64,000 nucleotides of DNA from Telluria beijingensis (GCF_030770395.1 NZ_CP132480.1:5330222-5394221); one strand, 5' to 3'. Positions 42,526-51,591 are shown, numbered from the stretch's first letter. The notes: generated by a model from the letters alone, not told the origin. Numbers and translations: made by a program.

Positions 42526-43914
42526 TCAACGCTGGTAGGCGCCCAGGTCGATGCTGCTGCCACGCGCCTTGCCGTCGATATCGACTTTCGGCGCATAGGT
42601 CGAAAGGCCGCGGCCGACTGCCGGCGAGCTTGCCGTCAGCTTGTAGTCCGGCGTTGCCGCGGCACGCGAGTAGCCGGCGAACAGCGGTTCCGAGCTGATG
42701 GTGCCGGTATGGGTCAGGCCATTGCGCAGCTGGAAGTTATAGGTCGTGTTCTTGGTGACCAGGTTGTTTTTGTAGGTGTTGCCCTTGCCGGTCGTACCTT
42801 GTTCCGAGATGCCGTACTTGTTGTCGTACACGATGTTGTTGTGCACGTGAACATTGTTGGCGCCCGCCTTCGTGAAGTAGAAGTCGCCACCGCCCACGAT
42901 GATGCCGAACACCGACGAGCTCACCGTATTGTTGACGATCTGGACGTCGGTCGCGTCATGCCACAGGTGAATCGCAGCCGAGCCGACGCGGTAGACGATA
43001 TTGTTCTTGATGTTGCCCGAAGTGCTGTGATAGATGCCCTGGACATAGGTGCAGCCGGCCGGGCCGATATCGTGCACGACGTTGCCGATCACATCGCCTT
43101 TCACGCCCTTGTAGTAGCTGTCCACGCCGATCGCCGAACCGCCGGCGCTATTGCACGGAATGGTGGTCGCCATATGGTGGACGCGGTTGCCTTCGATGAC
43201 ATTGTACGAACCGCCGGTATAGATGCCGTGGACCCACTTGGTGCCGCTGCCGAGCTTGCTGCCGTCGACGTCGAAGCCGATGATGCTGACGTAGTTGCCG
43301 CGGTTGTCCCAGGCGCTGTTATTGGTCGAGTTGGCCGGCGGGACGATCTTCGCACCCCACTTGGTGGTCGAGACCCAGTAGATGCGGCTGCTTGCGGTGC
43401 CGTTGGCGGTCGTCTTGAAGCCGCCGGCATAGGTGCCCGGTGCAACGAACACGGTGGTGCCGGCCTTGGTGACGGCCTTGGCGGCGCGCGCCAGGGTCTT
43501 GAACGGTGCGGCCTTGGTGCCGGCTGCGGTGTCGGAACCGGTCGGCGAGACGTAGAAGTTGTTCGGGGTGGCCGGGACCATGCTCGGGCCGGCGACAGGA
43601 CCTGGATTACGCTTGGCGTATTCGGGGCTGCTCTTGATCTGCGCTTCGACGTTTGCCAGGCTGTAGCCACGATTCACCGCCTGGGTCCAGTACTGCAGGC
43701 CGCCCGCATCCGGTTCGCGACCGAGCAGGGTCAGGTACAGCTGGCGCACTTGTTCCTGGGCCGAGGCGGTCGCGCTGGCGACCGCGGCAGGCGCCGCGCT
43801 GTGCGGGGCCGTGGCGGCCTGGGCCGATGCGGTGGCGGCGAGCATGAGGACTGCTGCGGCGGCGCCGGTCAGGTTGGTGCGGAAGTTCGAGGCGATCATG
43901 GTGCTGCTCTTCAT
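42526..43914 (-). CDS. Secreted parallel beta-helix protein with DUF4214 (paralogue 1)
   Basis: 462 residues from the ATG at 43914, with AGAAGGAAA upstream. Signal peptide (GAAAAVLMLAATASAQA), then a DUF4214-type helical segment at about 55-105 (VRQLYLTLLGREPDAGGLQY), then a right-handed beta-helix (NNFYVSPTGSDTAAGTKAAP, IEGNRVHHMATTIPCNSAGG, VQIVNNTVSSSVFGIIVGGG) with polysaccharide-lyase-like turns and the end DLGAYQR. The beta-helix part is almost identical to the next gene to the right. The DUF4214 segment is unique to this copy. Likely a surface or secreted polysaccharide-binding or -cleaving protein. No catalytic residues can be assigned. Confidence 0.82.
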   Translation of the reverse strand: MKSSTMIASNFRTNLTGAAAAVLMLAATASAQAATAPHSAAPAAVASATASAQEQVRQLYLTLLGREPDAGGLQYWTQAVNRGYSLANVEAQIKSSPEYAKRNPGPVAGPSMVPATPNNFYVSPTGSDTAAGTKAAPFKTLARAAKAVTKAGTTVFVAPGTYAGGFKTTANGTASSRIYWVSTTKWGAKIVPPANSTNNSAWDNRGNYVSIIGFDVDGSKLGSGTKWVHGIYTGGSYNVIEGNRVHHMATTIPCNSAGGSAIGVDSYYKGVKGDVIGNVVHDIGPAGCTYVQGIYHSTSGNIKNNIVYRVGSAAIHLWHDATDVQIVNNTVSSSVFGIIVGGGDFYFTKAGANNVHVHNNIVYDNKYGISEQGTTGKGNTYKNNLVTKNTTYNFQLRNGLTHTGTISSEPLFAGYSRAAATPDYKLTASSPAVGRGLSTYAPKVDIDGKARGSSIDLGAYQR

Positions 43915-44154
43915 CTGAGGTTTCCTTCTAATCCGGTAAATATCCGGGCAATGGAGGGGCCACGCGCAGGGCGCGGCGGTCCACGCGGGGGCGTGGGCTG
44001 CTCCTGATGTGTAGAAGCGAACGGGGCGCGTGCGCCCGTCCACGAGAATCGCCAGCTGGCGCTGGCGTAGGTGACGCCGGATGAAGCTGGCCGGGGCTGG
44101 CTTCGGTCCGGGTCGATGCTGCTGGGGTGCTGCTGGGGTGCTGCCAGGTGCTGC

Positions 44155-45309
44155 TTAGCGCTGGTAGGCGCCGAGGTCGATGGCGGCGCCGCGCGCCTTG
44201 CCGTCGATGTCGACCGTCGGCGCGTAGGTTGCCAGGCCGCGGCCGACTGCCGGCGAGCTCGCCGTCAGCTTGTAGTCGGGCAGCGCTGCAGTGCGCGAGT
44301 AGCCGGCGAACAGCGGTTCCGAGCTGATGGTGCCGGTATGGGTCAGGCCGTTACGCAGCTGGAAGTTATAGGTCGTGTTCTTGGTGACCAGGTTGTTCTT
44401 ATAGGTGTTGCCCTTGCCGGTCGTGCCCTGCTCCGAGATGCCGTACTTGTTGTCGTACACGATGTTGTTGTGCACGTGAACATTGTTGGCGCCGGCCTTC
44501 GTGAAGTAGAAGTCGCCGCCGCCCACGATGATGCCGAACACCGACGAGCTCACCGTGTTGTTGACGATCTGGACGTCAGTCGCGTCATGCCACAGGTGGA
44601 TCGCAGCCGAACCGACGCGGTACACGATATTGTTCTTGATGGTGCCCGAGGTGCTGTGATAAATGCCCTGGACATAGGTGCAGCCGGCCGGGCCGATATC
44701 GTTGACCACGTTGCCGATCACGTCGCCTTTCACGCCCTTGTAGTAGCTGTCCACGCCGATCGCCGAGCCGCCGGCGCTGTTGCACGGAATGGTGGTCGCC
44801 ATATGGTGCACGTGGTTGCCTTCGATGACGTTGTACGAACCGCCGGTATAGATGCCGTGGACCCACTTGGTGCCGCTGCCGAGTTTGCTGCCGTCGATGT
44901 CGAAGCCGATGATGCTGACATAGTTGCCGCGGTTGTCCCAGGCGGTGTTATTGGTCGAGTTGGCCGGCGGGACGATCTTGGCGCCCCACTTGGTGGTCGA
45001 GACCCAGTAGATGCGGCTGCTTGCGGTGCCGCTGGCCGTAGTCTTGAAGCCGCCGGCATACGTGCCTGGTGCAACGAAGACGGTGGTGCCGGCCTTGGTC
45101 GCGGCCTTGGCGGCGCGGGCCAGGGTCTTGAATGGCGCTGCCTTGGTGCCGGCGGCGGTGTCGGAACCGGTCGGCGAGACGTAGAAATTGTTCGAGGTGG
45201 TCGGGATCGTGGCGGCGTTGGCCGACATGGCGGCGGCCAGCAGAGCGACGGCGCCGGCAGCGCGGGTGACGTTGGAACGGATCGAAGCGGAGGTAGCGAA
45301 AGCGTGCAT
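44155..45309 (-). CDS. Secreted parallel beta-helix protein (paralogue 2)
   Basis: 384 residues with signal peptide (AAGAVALLAAAMSANA) and a full beta-helix domain from residue 38. From NNFYVSPTGSD onward it differs from paralogue 1 only at scattered positions (for example RVHHM versus HVHHM, VVHDI versus VVNDI), so the duplication is recent or maintained by conversion. It lacks the DUF4214 insert. The upstream region (45320-45390) is shared with the lipoprotein gene at 46977-47465 but not with the other two paralogues, so copies are probably expressed under different conditions. Confidence 0.82.
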   Translation of the reverse strand: MHAFATSASIRSNVTRAAGAVALLAAAMSANAATIPTTSNNFYVSPTGSDTAAGTKAAPFKTLARAAKAATKAGTTVFVAPGTYAGGFKTTASGTASSRIYWVSTTKWGAKIVPPANSTNNTAWDNRGNYVSIIGFDIDGSKLGSGTKWVHGIYTGGSYNVIEGNHVHHMATTIPCNSAGGSAIGVDSYYKGVKGDVIGNVVNDIGPAGCTYVQGIYHSTSGTIKNNIVYRVGSAAIHLWHDATDVQIVNNTVSSSVFGIIVGGGDFYFTKAGANNVHVHNNIVYDNKYGISEQGTTGKGNTYKNNLVTKNTTYNFQLRNGLTHTGTISSEPLFAGYSRTAALPDYKLTASSPAVGRGLATYAPTVDIDGKARGAAIDLGAYQR

Positions 45310-45319
45310 GAATGTGTCT

Positions 45320-45390
45320 TACCCTAATTAAACAATGTAACCCTTTGAGCGCTGGAAACTTCCTAAGTTCAACTTTTTTTGAGAAATTTT
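45320..45390 (-). promoter_or_regulatory. Conserved upstream element shared with the lipoprotein gene
   Basis: On the plus strand it contains ttaaacaatgta, tttga, ggaaacttcctaagttcaa and gagaaat in the same order and near-equal spacing as 47477-47550. In both places it starts 11-12 bases upstream of the start codon. GGAA-GT-TTCC within it is an inverted repeat. It probably holds the promoter plus an operator. The remainder of the 309-base gap (to 45618) is AT-rich to 45440 and then GC-rich, with nothing else recognised. Confidence 0.6.
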
Positions 45391-45618
45391 TTCTGCGGGC
45401 ACTAAATTTTTTGGGGCAATGTTTCTATGGAAATTGAATACTCAGCAGTTCGGCATCCGGAAAAAGCGGGCGTGAGGCAGGAAAATCGATTGGGAGGATG
45501 CGGCGCGCCACACCATCGGCGCGTGCGGCGGCACGCGCGAGAGGTGGAAGGTGGAAGATGGAAAGTGAGAGGTTGACCAGAGGCCACGGGCCATGGCGGC
45601 CCGGGCGAAAAAAACCGA

Positions 45619-46773
45619 TCAGAACTGGTTGGCGCCGATATCGATGCTGGCGCCGCGCGCTTCGCCTTCGATATCGTTGGCGGGCGCATACGTCGCCAGG
45701 CCGCGGCCGATCGCCGGCGAGCTTGCAGACAGTGCGAAGCGGGCGATACCCGTGGCGCGCGCCGTGGCGGCGAACAGCGGCGCCGAGCCGACGGTCGCGC
45801 TATGGCTCAAGCCATTACTCAGCTGGAAGTCGACAACCGTGTTCCCGTTGACCAGGTTGTTCTTGTAAGTATTGCCACGGCCCGTCGTACCCTGCTCCGA
45901 AATGCCGTACTGGTTGTCGACCACGATATTGTTGTGCACCTGGACGTCGTCGGCCCCGGCGCTGGTGAAATAGAAGTCGCCGCCGCCCACGATGATGCCG
46001 AACATCGACGACGCCACCGTATTGTTGACGATCTGGACGTCGCGCGCGTCGTGCCACAGATGAATCGCGGTCGACGCGATGCCGTAGACGACATTGTTCT
46101 TGACGGTGCCCGAGGTGCTCATATAGATGCCCTGAACATGGGTGCAGCCGGTCGGGCCGATATCGTGCACCAGGTTGCCGAGCACGGCGCCCTGGACGCC
46201 GCGGTAATAGCTGTCCACGCCGATCCCCGAGCCGCCGCCGCCGTTGCAGCCGATGGTGGTGGCAACATCGTGCACATGGTTGCCCTCGATCACGCTGAAG
46301 GAACCGCCCGTATAGATGCCATGGGTCCATGTGGCGCCGCTGGCGGGTGCGCTGCCATCGACGTCGAAACCGATGATGCTGACGTAGTCGCCGCGGTTGT
46401 CCCAGGCGCTGTTACTGCTGGAGCGCGCCGGCGGCACGATCCTGGCGCCCCACTTGGTGGTCGAGATCCAGTAGATGCGCTCGCTTGCCGTGCCGCTGGC
46501 CGTGGTCTGGACACCGCCGGCATAAGTGCCCGGGGCAACCCAGACCGTGGTGCCGGCCCTGGTCGCGGCCTGGGCGGCGCGCGCCAGGGTCTGGAACGGC
46601 GCGTCCTGCGTGCCGGCAGCCGTGTCGGCCCCGCTCGGCGACACATAGAAATTGTAGGGGGTAGCCGGCGGCGCGGCTTGCGCCGCCAGGGTGGCGCCCA
46701 ACAGGGCTGCGGTGCTGGCCGCGCGTGCCAGTCGGGTGTGGACGGTCGACGTCCGGGTGAACGAAGTTGTCAT
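45619..46773 (-). CDS. Secreted parallel beta-helix protein (paralogue 3, diverged)
   Basis: 384 residues from the ATG at 46773; the frame is open upstream but without signal-peptide character. Signal peptide (ASTAALLGATLAAQA) followed by the same beta-helix as the two genes to its left (YNFYVSPSGADTAAGTQDAP, IEGNHVHDVATTIGCNGGGG, VQIVNNTVASSMFGIIVGGG), ending DIGANQF. It is clearly more diverged than paralogues 1 and 2 are from each other, so it marks the older duplication. All three read leftward, with gaps of 240 and 309 bases, so each probably has its own promoter. Confidence 0.82.
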   Translation of the reverse strand: MTTSFTRTSTVHTRLARAASTAALLGATLAAQAAPPATPYNFYVSPSGADTAAGTQDAPFQTLARAAQAATRAGTTVWVAPGTYAGGVQTTASGTASERIYWISTTKWGARIVPPARSSSNSAWDNRGDYVSIIGFDVDGSAPASGATWTHGIYTGGSFSVIEGNHVHDVATTIGCNGGGGSGIGVDSYYRGVQGAVLGNLVHDIGPTGCTHVQGIYMSTSGTVKNNVVYGIASTAIHLWHDARDVQIVNNTVASSMFGIIVGGGDFYFTSAGADDVQVHNNIVVDNQYGISEQGTTGRGNTYKNNLVNGNTVVDFQLSNGLSHSATVGSAPLFAATARATGIARFALSASSPAIGRGLATYAPANDIEGEARGASIDIGANQF

Positions 46774-46976
46774 GATGTGATTCCCAGGTCTGGCCTGGCG
46801 CTCGCCAGGCATTTGCGAGAGACAACATGTCCCCAGCGCGCTGCATCGAGCGCGACGGTCCACGGGCGTGGTCTCGCGGGTTGTGACAGGAGACGGCTCA
46901 TGCAGCGCCGTGGATCAGTACCGGCGCCCGGTGACGCGCCTGCCGTGGCAGGCACAGGGATGGTGAAGCGTGGTTC

Positions 46977-47465
46977 CTACGCGGCAGGTGGCTGGGTGGC
47001 TTGCTGGCCGTCGGCGCTGGATGCCGCCGTCGTGCCCTGGATGGCGGCATCGGATGACGGTGCCGCGGAGTTGGCCTGATAACCGTTGAGATTGAATTCG
47101 TTCGTTGCCGGCGCGGGGCCGGCAGCGGTCGGATCGGCCGGCACGGCATTGGCGATGCCGGGGTCGGCGGGCAGGACCGCAGGCGCCGGCGCTTCCTGCG
47201 CGGCCGCATCGGCGGCCACCTGGGCCGTCGCTTCGGGCGCCGTTTCCTGGACGACTGCGTTTGGCGTGGCGGCATTGGCGCCCGCCACACCCGTGGTCCC
47301 GGCGCCCGATTCCTCCATGATGTCGCCGGCCGTCACGCCAGCCAGCGACTGCTGGCCGCCGGTCTCGTCGACAGCACCGCCACAGGCGGTGAGCAGGATG
47401 GCGGCGCTGCAGCACAGCGCAGCCTTGACACGGAGTGATAAAGCGAAGGTCACGGTTTTGTTCAT
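46977..47465 (-). CDS. Ala/Pro-rich lipoprotein, function unknown
   Basis: 162 residues. A lipoprotein signal (AALCCSAAILLTACGG) gives acylated Cys after LTA. The mature part is low-complexity (Ala, Pro, Thr, Gln, Gly) with no recognisable domain and no aromatic core, so it is probably unstructured at the outer membrane. It shares its upstream element (47477-47550) with beta-helix paralogue 2, suggesting co-regulation. Third-position GC is slightly less extreme than its neighbours. Not recognised. Confidence 0.65.
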   Translation of the reverse strand: MNKTVTFALSLRVKAALCCSAAILLTACGGAVDETGGQQSLAGVTAGDIMEESGAGTTGVAGANAATPNAVVQETAPEATAQVAADAAAQEAPAPAVLPADPGIANAVPADPTAAGPAPATNEFNLNGYQANSAAPSSDAAIQGTTAASSADGQQATQPPAA

Positions 47466-47476
47466 CGAAAGTTCCT

Positions 47477-47550
47477 TACCTCAGTTAAACAATGTACCCG
47501 TTTGACTGAGGGAAACTTCCTAAGTTCAAATCATTTCGAGAAATATTTAC
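47477..47550 (-). promoter_or_regulatory. Conserved upstream element (second copy)
   Basis: The second copy of the element at 45320-45390: ttaaacaatgta, tttga, ggaaacttcctaagttcaa and gagaaat in the same order. Starts 12 bases from the lipoprotein ATG. The flanking coding regions are unrelated, so the match is not part of a gene duplication. Confidence 0.6.
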
Positions 47551-47685
47551 GCGCCATATCAGAACTCCAAACGATTTTCCCTCATGGAACTCGAACGCCA
47601 ACATGATCTAGATCGAACTGCGAATGAAACAAAACGTCGCGCTCGGCAGTCTTATCCCTCGGCTACTTAACGCGAGGTGATTTCA

Positions 47686-48057
47686 ATGGGCGAATACATG
47701 CAAATCCGGGGCATGCTGCAAGATGGCGAAGAATATGCCGGTCTCATCTTGGGCAAGGACGAACCCGACTACCACCTGGTGCTCTTGCCAGGCGACTCAG
47801 CCGACGTCAGTTGGCCTACTGCCGTCGAATGGGCCAGTGGCCATGGCGGCGCGCTGCCGACGCGGCGCGAACTGGCCCTGCTGTTCGCGAACCTGCGCGA
47901 ATCGTTCGAGCGCAACTGGTACTGGTCGAGCGAGCCGCACGCCACCCGCGTGCAGCTGGTCTGGGGCCAGAATTTCGCGAGCGGCATCCAGACCATCTAT
48001 GGCCGGCCATATCGCGGGCATGCGCGCGCGATACGGCGGATCAGTACGGCGGCCTGA
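47686..48057 (+). CDS. DUF1566-like small protein
   Basis: 123 residues from the ATG at 47686, chosen for GAGGTGA five bases upstream. MQIRGMLQDGEEYAGLILG is followed by a DUF1566/Lcl-like domain: WPTAVEWASGHGGALPTRRE, SFERNWYWSSEPHATRVQLV and QNFASGIQTIYGRPYRGHAR. Such domains occur in phage-derived and secreted proteins. No signal peptide here, so it may be a phage remnant or cytoplasmic protein. No phage genes lie nearby. Function unknown. Confidence 0.65.
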   Translation: MGEYMQIRGMLQDGEEYAGLILGKDEPDYHLVLLPGDSADVSWPTAVEWASGHGGALPTRRELALLFANLRESFERNWYWSSEPHATRVQLVWGQNFASGIQTIYGRPYRGHARAIRRISTAA

Positions 48058-48120
48058 ACGAGCGCAACGGGGCGCGATTGGGCGCGGCGCTCCAGGGCGC
48101 CGGCGCGCCGGCGCGACCGC

Positions 48121-49563
48121 TCAGGGCTTCGGCACGCTCGACCGGCCGATCTCCTGCTCCATATTGGCCAGATACCAGGCGGTCGCCGTCATCAGAGCCA
48201 CGTGGCGGCGCAGGATGTCGGGATCGACCTTGTCCAGGGTGTCGGCCGGCGTGTGGTGGTAGTTGAAATAACTCGAGGTGTCGACCACCGGCGCGAAGCT
48301 CGGCACGCCCGCGCGCTCCAGGCCGGCCAGGTCGCCGGTCGCCAGCACGTCCTGGCGCTGGAACACATTGGCGCCGATCGGCTGCAGTGCCGCCTGCAAG
48401 GGTGCGAACAGCTTGACCGACTGTGGCATGACGCTGGCGCGCAGGCCGAATGGACGGCCGACGCCGTTATCGCTTTCGATGGCGCCAAAGTGCTTGCCTG
48501 CGTTCGCCTGTTCGGCGGCAAGGTAGGTACTCGCCCCGCGCTGGCCGTTCTCTTCGTTCATCCAGGCGATGAAGCGGATGGTGCGGCGGGGGCGGTAGTC
48601 GAGCTTCTTGAGCACGTCGAACACGGCCATCGCGCTGGCGACGGCCGCGGCATCGTCATGCGCGCCCGGCGACAGGTCCCAGCTATCGAGGTGGCCCGAG
48701 ACGATCACGATCTCGTCCGGCTTGTCGGTGCCCGGCAGGTCGGCGATCACATTGAAGCTGTCGGCGTCCGGAAGGTTTTGCGGGGTCAGCACCAGCTTCA
48801 TGCTCAGCGGGCCGCGCCTGGCCAGGCGCGCCATCAGCATCGAGTCCTCCGCCGTCACGGCCGCGGCGGGAATGCGCGCGCCATCGACCAGGCCCGACGA
48901 GCCCGTATGTGGCAGGCGATAGGCCGCGCCGCCCACCGACCGCACCAGCGCGCCGACCGCGCCGAGTTCGGCCGCCATGCGCGGGCCGTTGCGGCGGTAG
49001 GCCGAACCCTGTCCATAGGCGTGGCCGGCCAGGCCGCGGTCGGCCATGTGCTGGTCGAAGGCCACGTCGAACAGCACGATCTTGCCTTTCACTTCCGCGG
49101 CGCGCGTCTTGAGCTCGTCGAAACTTTTCAATACCAGCACCGGCGCCACCAGGCCCTCGGCCGGGGTCGCGCCCGAACCGCCCAGCGCGGCCAGCACCAC
49201 GCGCTGGGTCACGCCCTGCGGGCGGCCGGTGTAGTCGACCAGCTCGCCGGTCTCGATGCCGCGCACCCAGTGCGGCACTTTCACCGGCTGCAAGGTCACC
49301 CTGGCGCCGAGCTTGCGCATGGCCTCCGCCACCTGGGTCACCGCCGCCGCCGCGCCCGGCGAACCGGACAGGCGCGGCCCGATCAGGTCGGTCATGTCTT
49401 CGGTGCGTTGCCAGGCGTAATCGCTGCTCATCGCCGTATCGCGGATCTTGGCGAGCGCGGCGGGGTCGTTGCCGGGGCTGGCGGCCAGGGCCGGAATGGC
49501 CAGCAGCGCGGCGGCGATGACGCCCATGGCGGGCAGATGGCGGAGACGGAGGCTGGGTTTCAT
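48121..49563 (-). CDS. Secreted M28-family metallopeptidase (aminopeptidase-like)
   Basis: 480 residues from the ATG at 49563, with signal peptide (MGVIAAALLAIPALA). A protease-associated-like insert (about 120-240) precedes the M28 zinc-peptidase core. Metal ligands and base are visible as SGHLDSWD, GAHDDAAAV, NEENGQRG, IESDNGVG and YHHTPADT, so the di-zinc centre is intact. It resembles carboxypeptidase Q-like/plasma glutamate carboxypeptidase-type enzymes. It should act in the periplasm or outside on peptides. Free-standing on the minus strand. Confidence 0.9.
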   Translation of the reverse strand: MKPSLRLRHLPAMGVIAAALLAIPALAASPGNDPAALAKIRDTAMSSDYAWQRTEDMTDLIGPRLSGSPGAAAAVTQVAEAMRKLGARVTLQPVKVPHWVRGIETGELVDYTGRPQGVTQRVVLAALGGSGATPAEGLVAPVLVLKSFDELKTRAAEVKGKIVLFDVAFDQHMADRGLAGHAYGQGSAYRRNGPRMAAELGAVGALVRSVGGAAYRLPHTGSSGLVDGARIPAAAVTAEDSMLMARLARRGPLSMKLVLTPQNLPDADSFNVIADLPGTDKPDEIVIVSGHLDSWDLSPGAHDDAAAVASAMAVFDVLKKLDYRPRRTIRFIAWMNEENGQRGASTYLAAEQANAGKHFGAIESDNGVGRPFGLRASVMPQSVKLFAPLQAALQPIGANVFQRQDVLATGDLAGLERAGVPSFAPVVDTSSYFNYHHTPADTLDKVDPDILRRHVALMTATAWYLANMEQEIGRSSVPKP

Positions 49564-49669
49564 GCAAAGAATCCTTGCTAATTCGAAAGGATTCAAACAA
49601 TAGCGCATCCAGCACTATTTCGCCCTGTTTTCTTGCCGTAAGTACACCTCACATGCGACCACGACCAGC

Positions 49670-50806
49670 TCAGGCCGGCACCAGCCGCACCAGCGTGATT
49701 TCGGAAGGCGCGCCGAAGCGCTTCGGCGGTCCCCAGTAGCCGGTGCCGCGGCTGGTATACACCCACATATCGCGCACCCGGTTCAGGCCGGCGACGAAGG
49801 GCTGCTGCAGCGGCACGAACAGGTTCCACGGGAAGAATTGGCCGCCGTGCGTATGGCCCGACAATTGAAGGTCGAAGCCGGCGGCGGCGGCCTCTGGTGC
49901 GCTGCGCGGCTGGTGGGCCAGCAAGACCCGCGCCGCGGCGTCCGGCGGCGCGCCATGGGCCGCGCGCTGCGGATCGCTCTTGTGCTCGGGGTGGAAATGG
50001 TGGGCGGTGAAGTCGGCGACGCCGGCGATGACGAGGGCGGCGTCGCCGCGCCGGCGCACCACGTGTTCGTTCATCAGCACCGTCAGGCCCAGGCGCCGCA
50101 CCTCGGCAATCCACTCCAGTGCGCCGGAATAGTATTCGTGGTTGCCGGTGACAAAGAACACCCCATCGTTCGCCTTCAGGCGCGCCAGCGGTTCGGTATG
50201 CATGGCCAGACGCTGCACGCTGCCGTCGACCAGGTCGCCGGTGATCGCGATGGCGTCCGCGCCCAGCGCATTGACCTTGTTGACGATGGCGTTCAAGTAG
50301 GGCCGCTTGATGGTGGGGCCGACGTGGATGTCCGAGATCTGGACGATGGCATAGCCGTCGAGGGCGGCCGGCAGGCCGCGGATCGGCACGTCGACCCGCA
50401 CCACCCGCGCCACCCGGCGCGCGTTGACGTAGCCGACCACCGTCACCGCCAGCGCCACGAGGGGAACGGCGAGCGCGCTGGCGTGGACCAGCGCGGGCGA
50501 CAGCGCGCCGAAGGGCAGCAGCGCCAACAGGATCAGGTCGCGCAGCAGGGTCGCGACCAGCAGCGACGAGAACAGGCCCATCGACAGCAGGCCCAGCCAG
50601 CCGACAAGGCCCGACCAGCGCCGCCGCCGCAGGGAAGACGACATCAGACCAACCGGCACCAGCGCGCCCAGGACGACCAGTGCGACAGTGCCGGCGAGAT
50701 TGCCGGCCAGGCCCAGCCCCAGGTCGGGCAGCAGGCGCAGGCCGATATAGACCAGCAACAAGGCCAGCAGGGACAGGACGACGACGAAGCTACGGCTCGG
50801 GCGCAT
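49670..50806 (-). CDS. Membrane metallophosphoesterase, YkuE/YaeI-like
   Basis: 378 residues from the ATG at 50806; a start 57 bases further up is possible. Four membrane segments in the first 150 residues (FVVVLSLLALLLVYIGLRLL to LAVPLVALAVTVVGYVNARR) are followed by a calcineurin-like phosphoesterase domain with all metal motifs: VQISDIHVG, ITGDLVDG, VTGNHEYY, AHQPR and LSGHTHGGQ. The YkuE type hydrolyses lipid phosphates (UDP-diacylglucosamine in YaeI-like enzymes). The active site probably faces the periplasm or inner leaflet. Stands alone. Confidence 0.9.
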   Translation of the reverse strand: MRPSRSFVVVLSLLALLLVYIGLRLLPDLGLGLAGNLAGTVALVVLGALVPVGLMSSSLRRRRWSGLVGWLGLLSMGLFSSLLVATLLRDLILLALLPFGALSPALVHASALAVPLVALAVTVVGYVNARRVARVVRVDVPIRGLPAALDGYAIVQISDIHVGPTIKRPYLNAIVNKVNALGADAIAITGDLVDGSVQRLAMHTEPLARLKANDGVFFVTGNHEYYSGALEWIAEVRRLGLTVLMNEHVVRRRGDAALVIAGVADFTAHHFHPEHKSDPQRAAHGAPPDAAARVLLAHQPRSAPEAAAAGFDLQLSGHTHGGQFFPWNLFVPLQQPFVAGLNRVRDMWVYTSRGTGYWGPPKRFGAPSEITLVRLVPA

Positions 50807-51001
50807 GGCAAGGGTGCGGTGACAGTGGTCGTGCCTAGATGGGGCGTCCGTCGCCGCTTGCAAGGCGGAATGTTACCGGCTGAGATGCAGTTGTAAAAAA
50901 CTGTATTAACGGATGGAACAATTCGGGCCCGGGAATATAGTACGTCCATACCCGGTGTCGCAGTCATCATCCCGATCTCCGCCAGGGTAAAAGGAAAGAC
51001 C

Positions 51002-51487
51002 ATGTTGAAATCGACAACCCTTGGTGCTGTGCTGCTGGCCGCTGTCGCGGTATCGCCGGCGGCAATGGCCGGTGATCGTGGTACCAACACAGCCGTCGGC
51101 GCGGTGCTCGGCGCCGTCGTCGGCCACACCGTCGGCGGTACCGGCGGCGCCGTCGCCGGCGGCGTGATCGGCGCGGCAGTGGGCAACTCCATCAGCACCC
51201 GCGACGACCGCCGTCATTACGGCCACCACGGCGGCTACTACCAGTCGCAACCGGTGTACGTGCAGCCGCGCCCCGTGTACGTGGAGCCGCGTCCGGTCTA
51301 CGTGCAGCCGCGCCCGGTCTACGTGGAATCGCGTCCGGTGTACGTCCAGCCACGCCCGGTGTACGTGCAACCGCGCCCGGTCTATGTCGAGCAGCGCGGA
51401 CGCGGCTGGGACCGGCATGATCGCCATGACCGGCACGACCGCCACGATCGCTGGGATCGCGACGACCGCCGCGGCTACTACCGCTAA
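51002..51487 (+). CDS. Glycine-zipper protein with PVYVxxR and DRH repeats
   Basis: 161 residues. Signal peptide (TLGAVLLAAVAVSPAAMA), then a glycine-zipper 2TM segment (AVGAVLGAVVGHTVGGTGGA, AGGVIGAAVGN) typical of outer-membrane-associated proteins. Seven copies of PVYV-x-x-R follow, and the tail is a His/Asp/Arg repeat (DRHDRHDRHDRHD). The His-rich tail might bind metal. The start has AAAGGAAAG seven bases upstream. A terminator follows at 51512. Function unknown; related proteins are stress-induced envelope proteins. Confidence 0.78.
   Translation: MLKSTTLGAVLLAAVAVSPAAMAGDRGTNTAVGAVLGAVVGHTVGGTGGAVAGGVIGAAVGNSISTRDDRRHYGHHGGYYQSQPVYVQPRPVYVEPRPVYVQPRPVYVESRPVYVQPRPVYVQPRPVYVEQRGRGWDRHDRHDRHDRHDRWDRDDRRGYYR
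51251..51397 (+). repeat. 21-bp tandem repeat, seven PVYVxxR units
   Basis: Seven successive 21-base units, each coding Pro-Val-Tyr-Val-x-x-Arg, where x-x is QP, EP, ES or EQ. Units differ by a few synonymous changes. Exact periodicity with no indels points to expansion by unequal exchange. Confidence 0.9.
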
Positions 51488-51511
51488 GGTCCAGCCACCG
51501 CCAGGCCAACA

Positions 51512-51534
51512 AGCCGCGCACCGCGCGGCTTTTT
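51512..51534 (+). terminator. Rho-independent terminator after the glycine-zipper gene
   Basis: A perfect eight-pair stem AGCCGCGC/GCGCGGCT with a three-base loop, followed by TTTTC. It isolates the kinase cluster that starts at 51592 from the upstream gene, so the cluster needs its own promoter in the 57-base gap. Confidence 0.88.
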
Positions 51535-51591
51535 CATTGGCCCTCCGCTAGTCCCCCGCATCGGCGCCGTGCGCCAGGATCGGGGGACACC

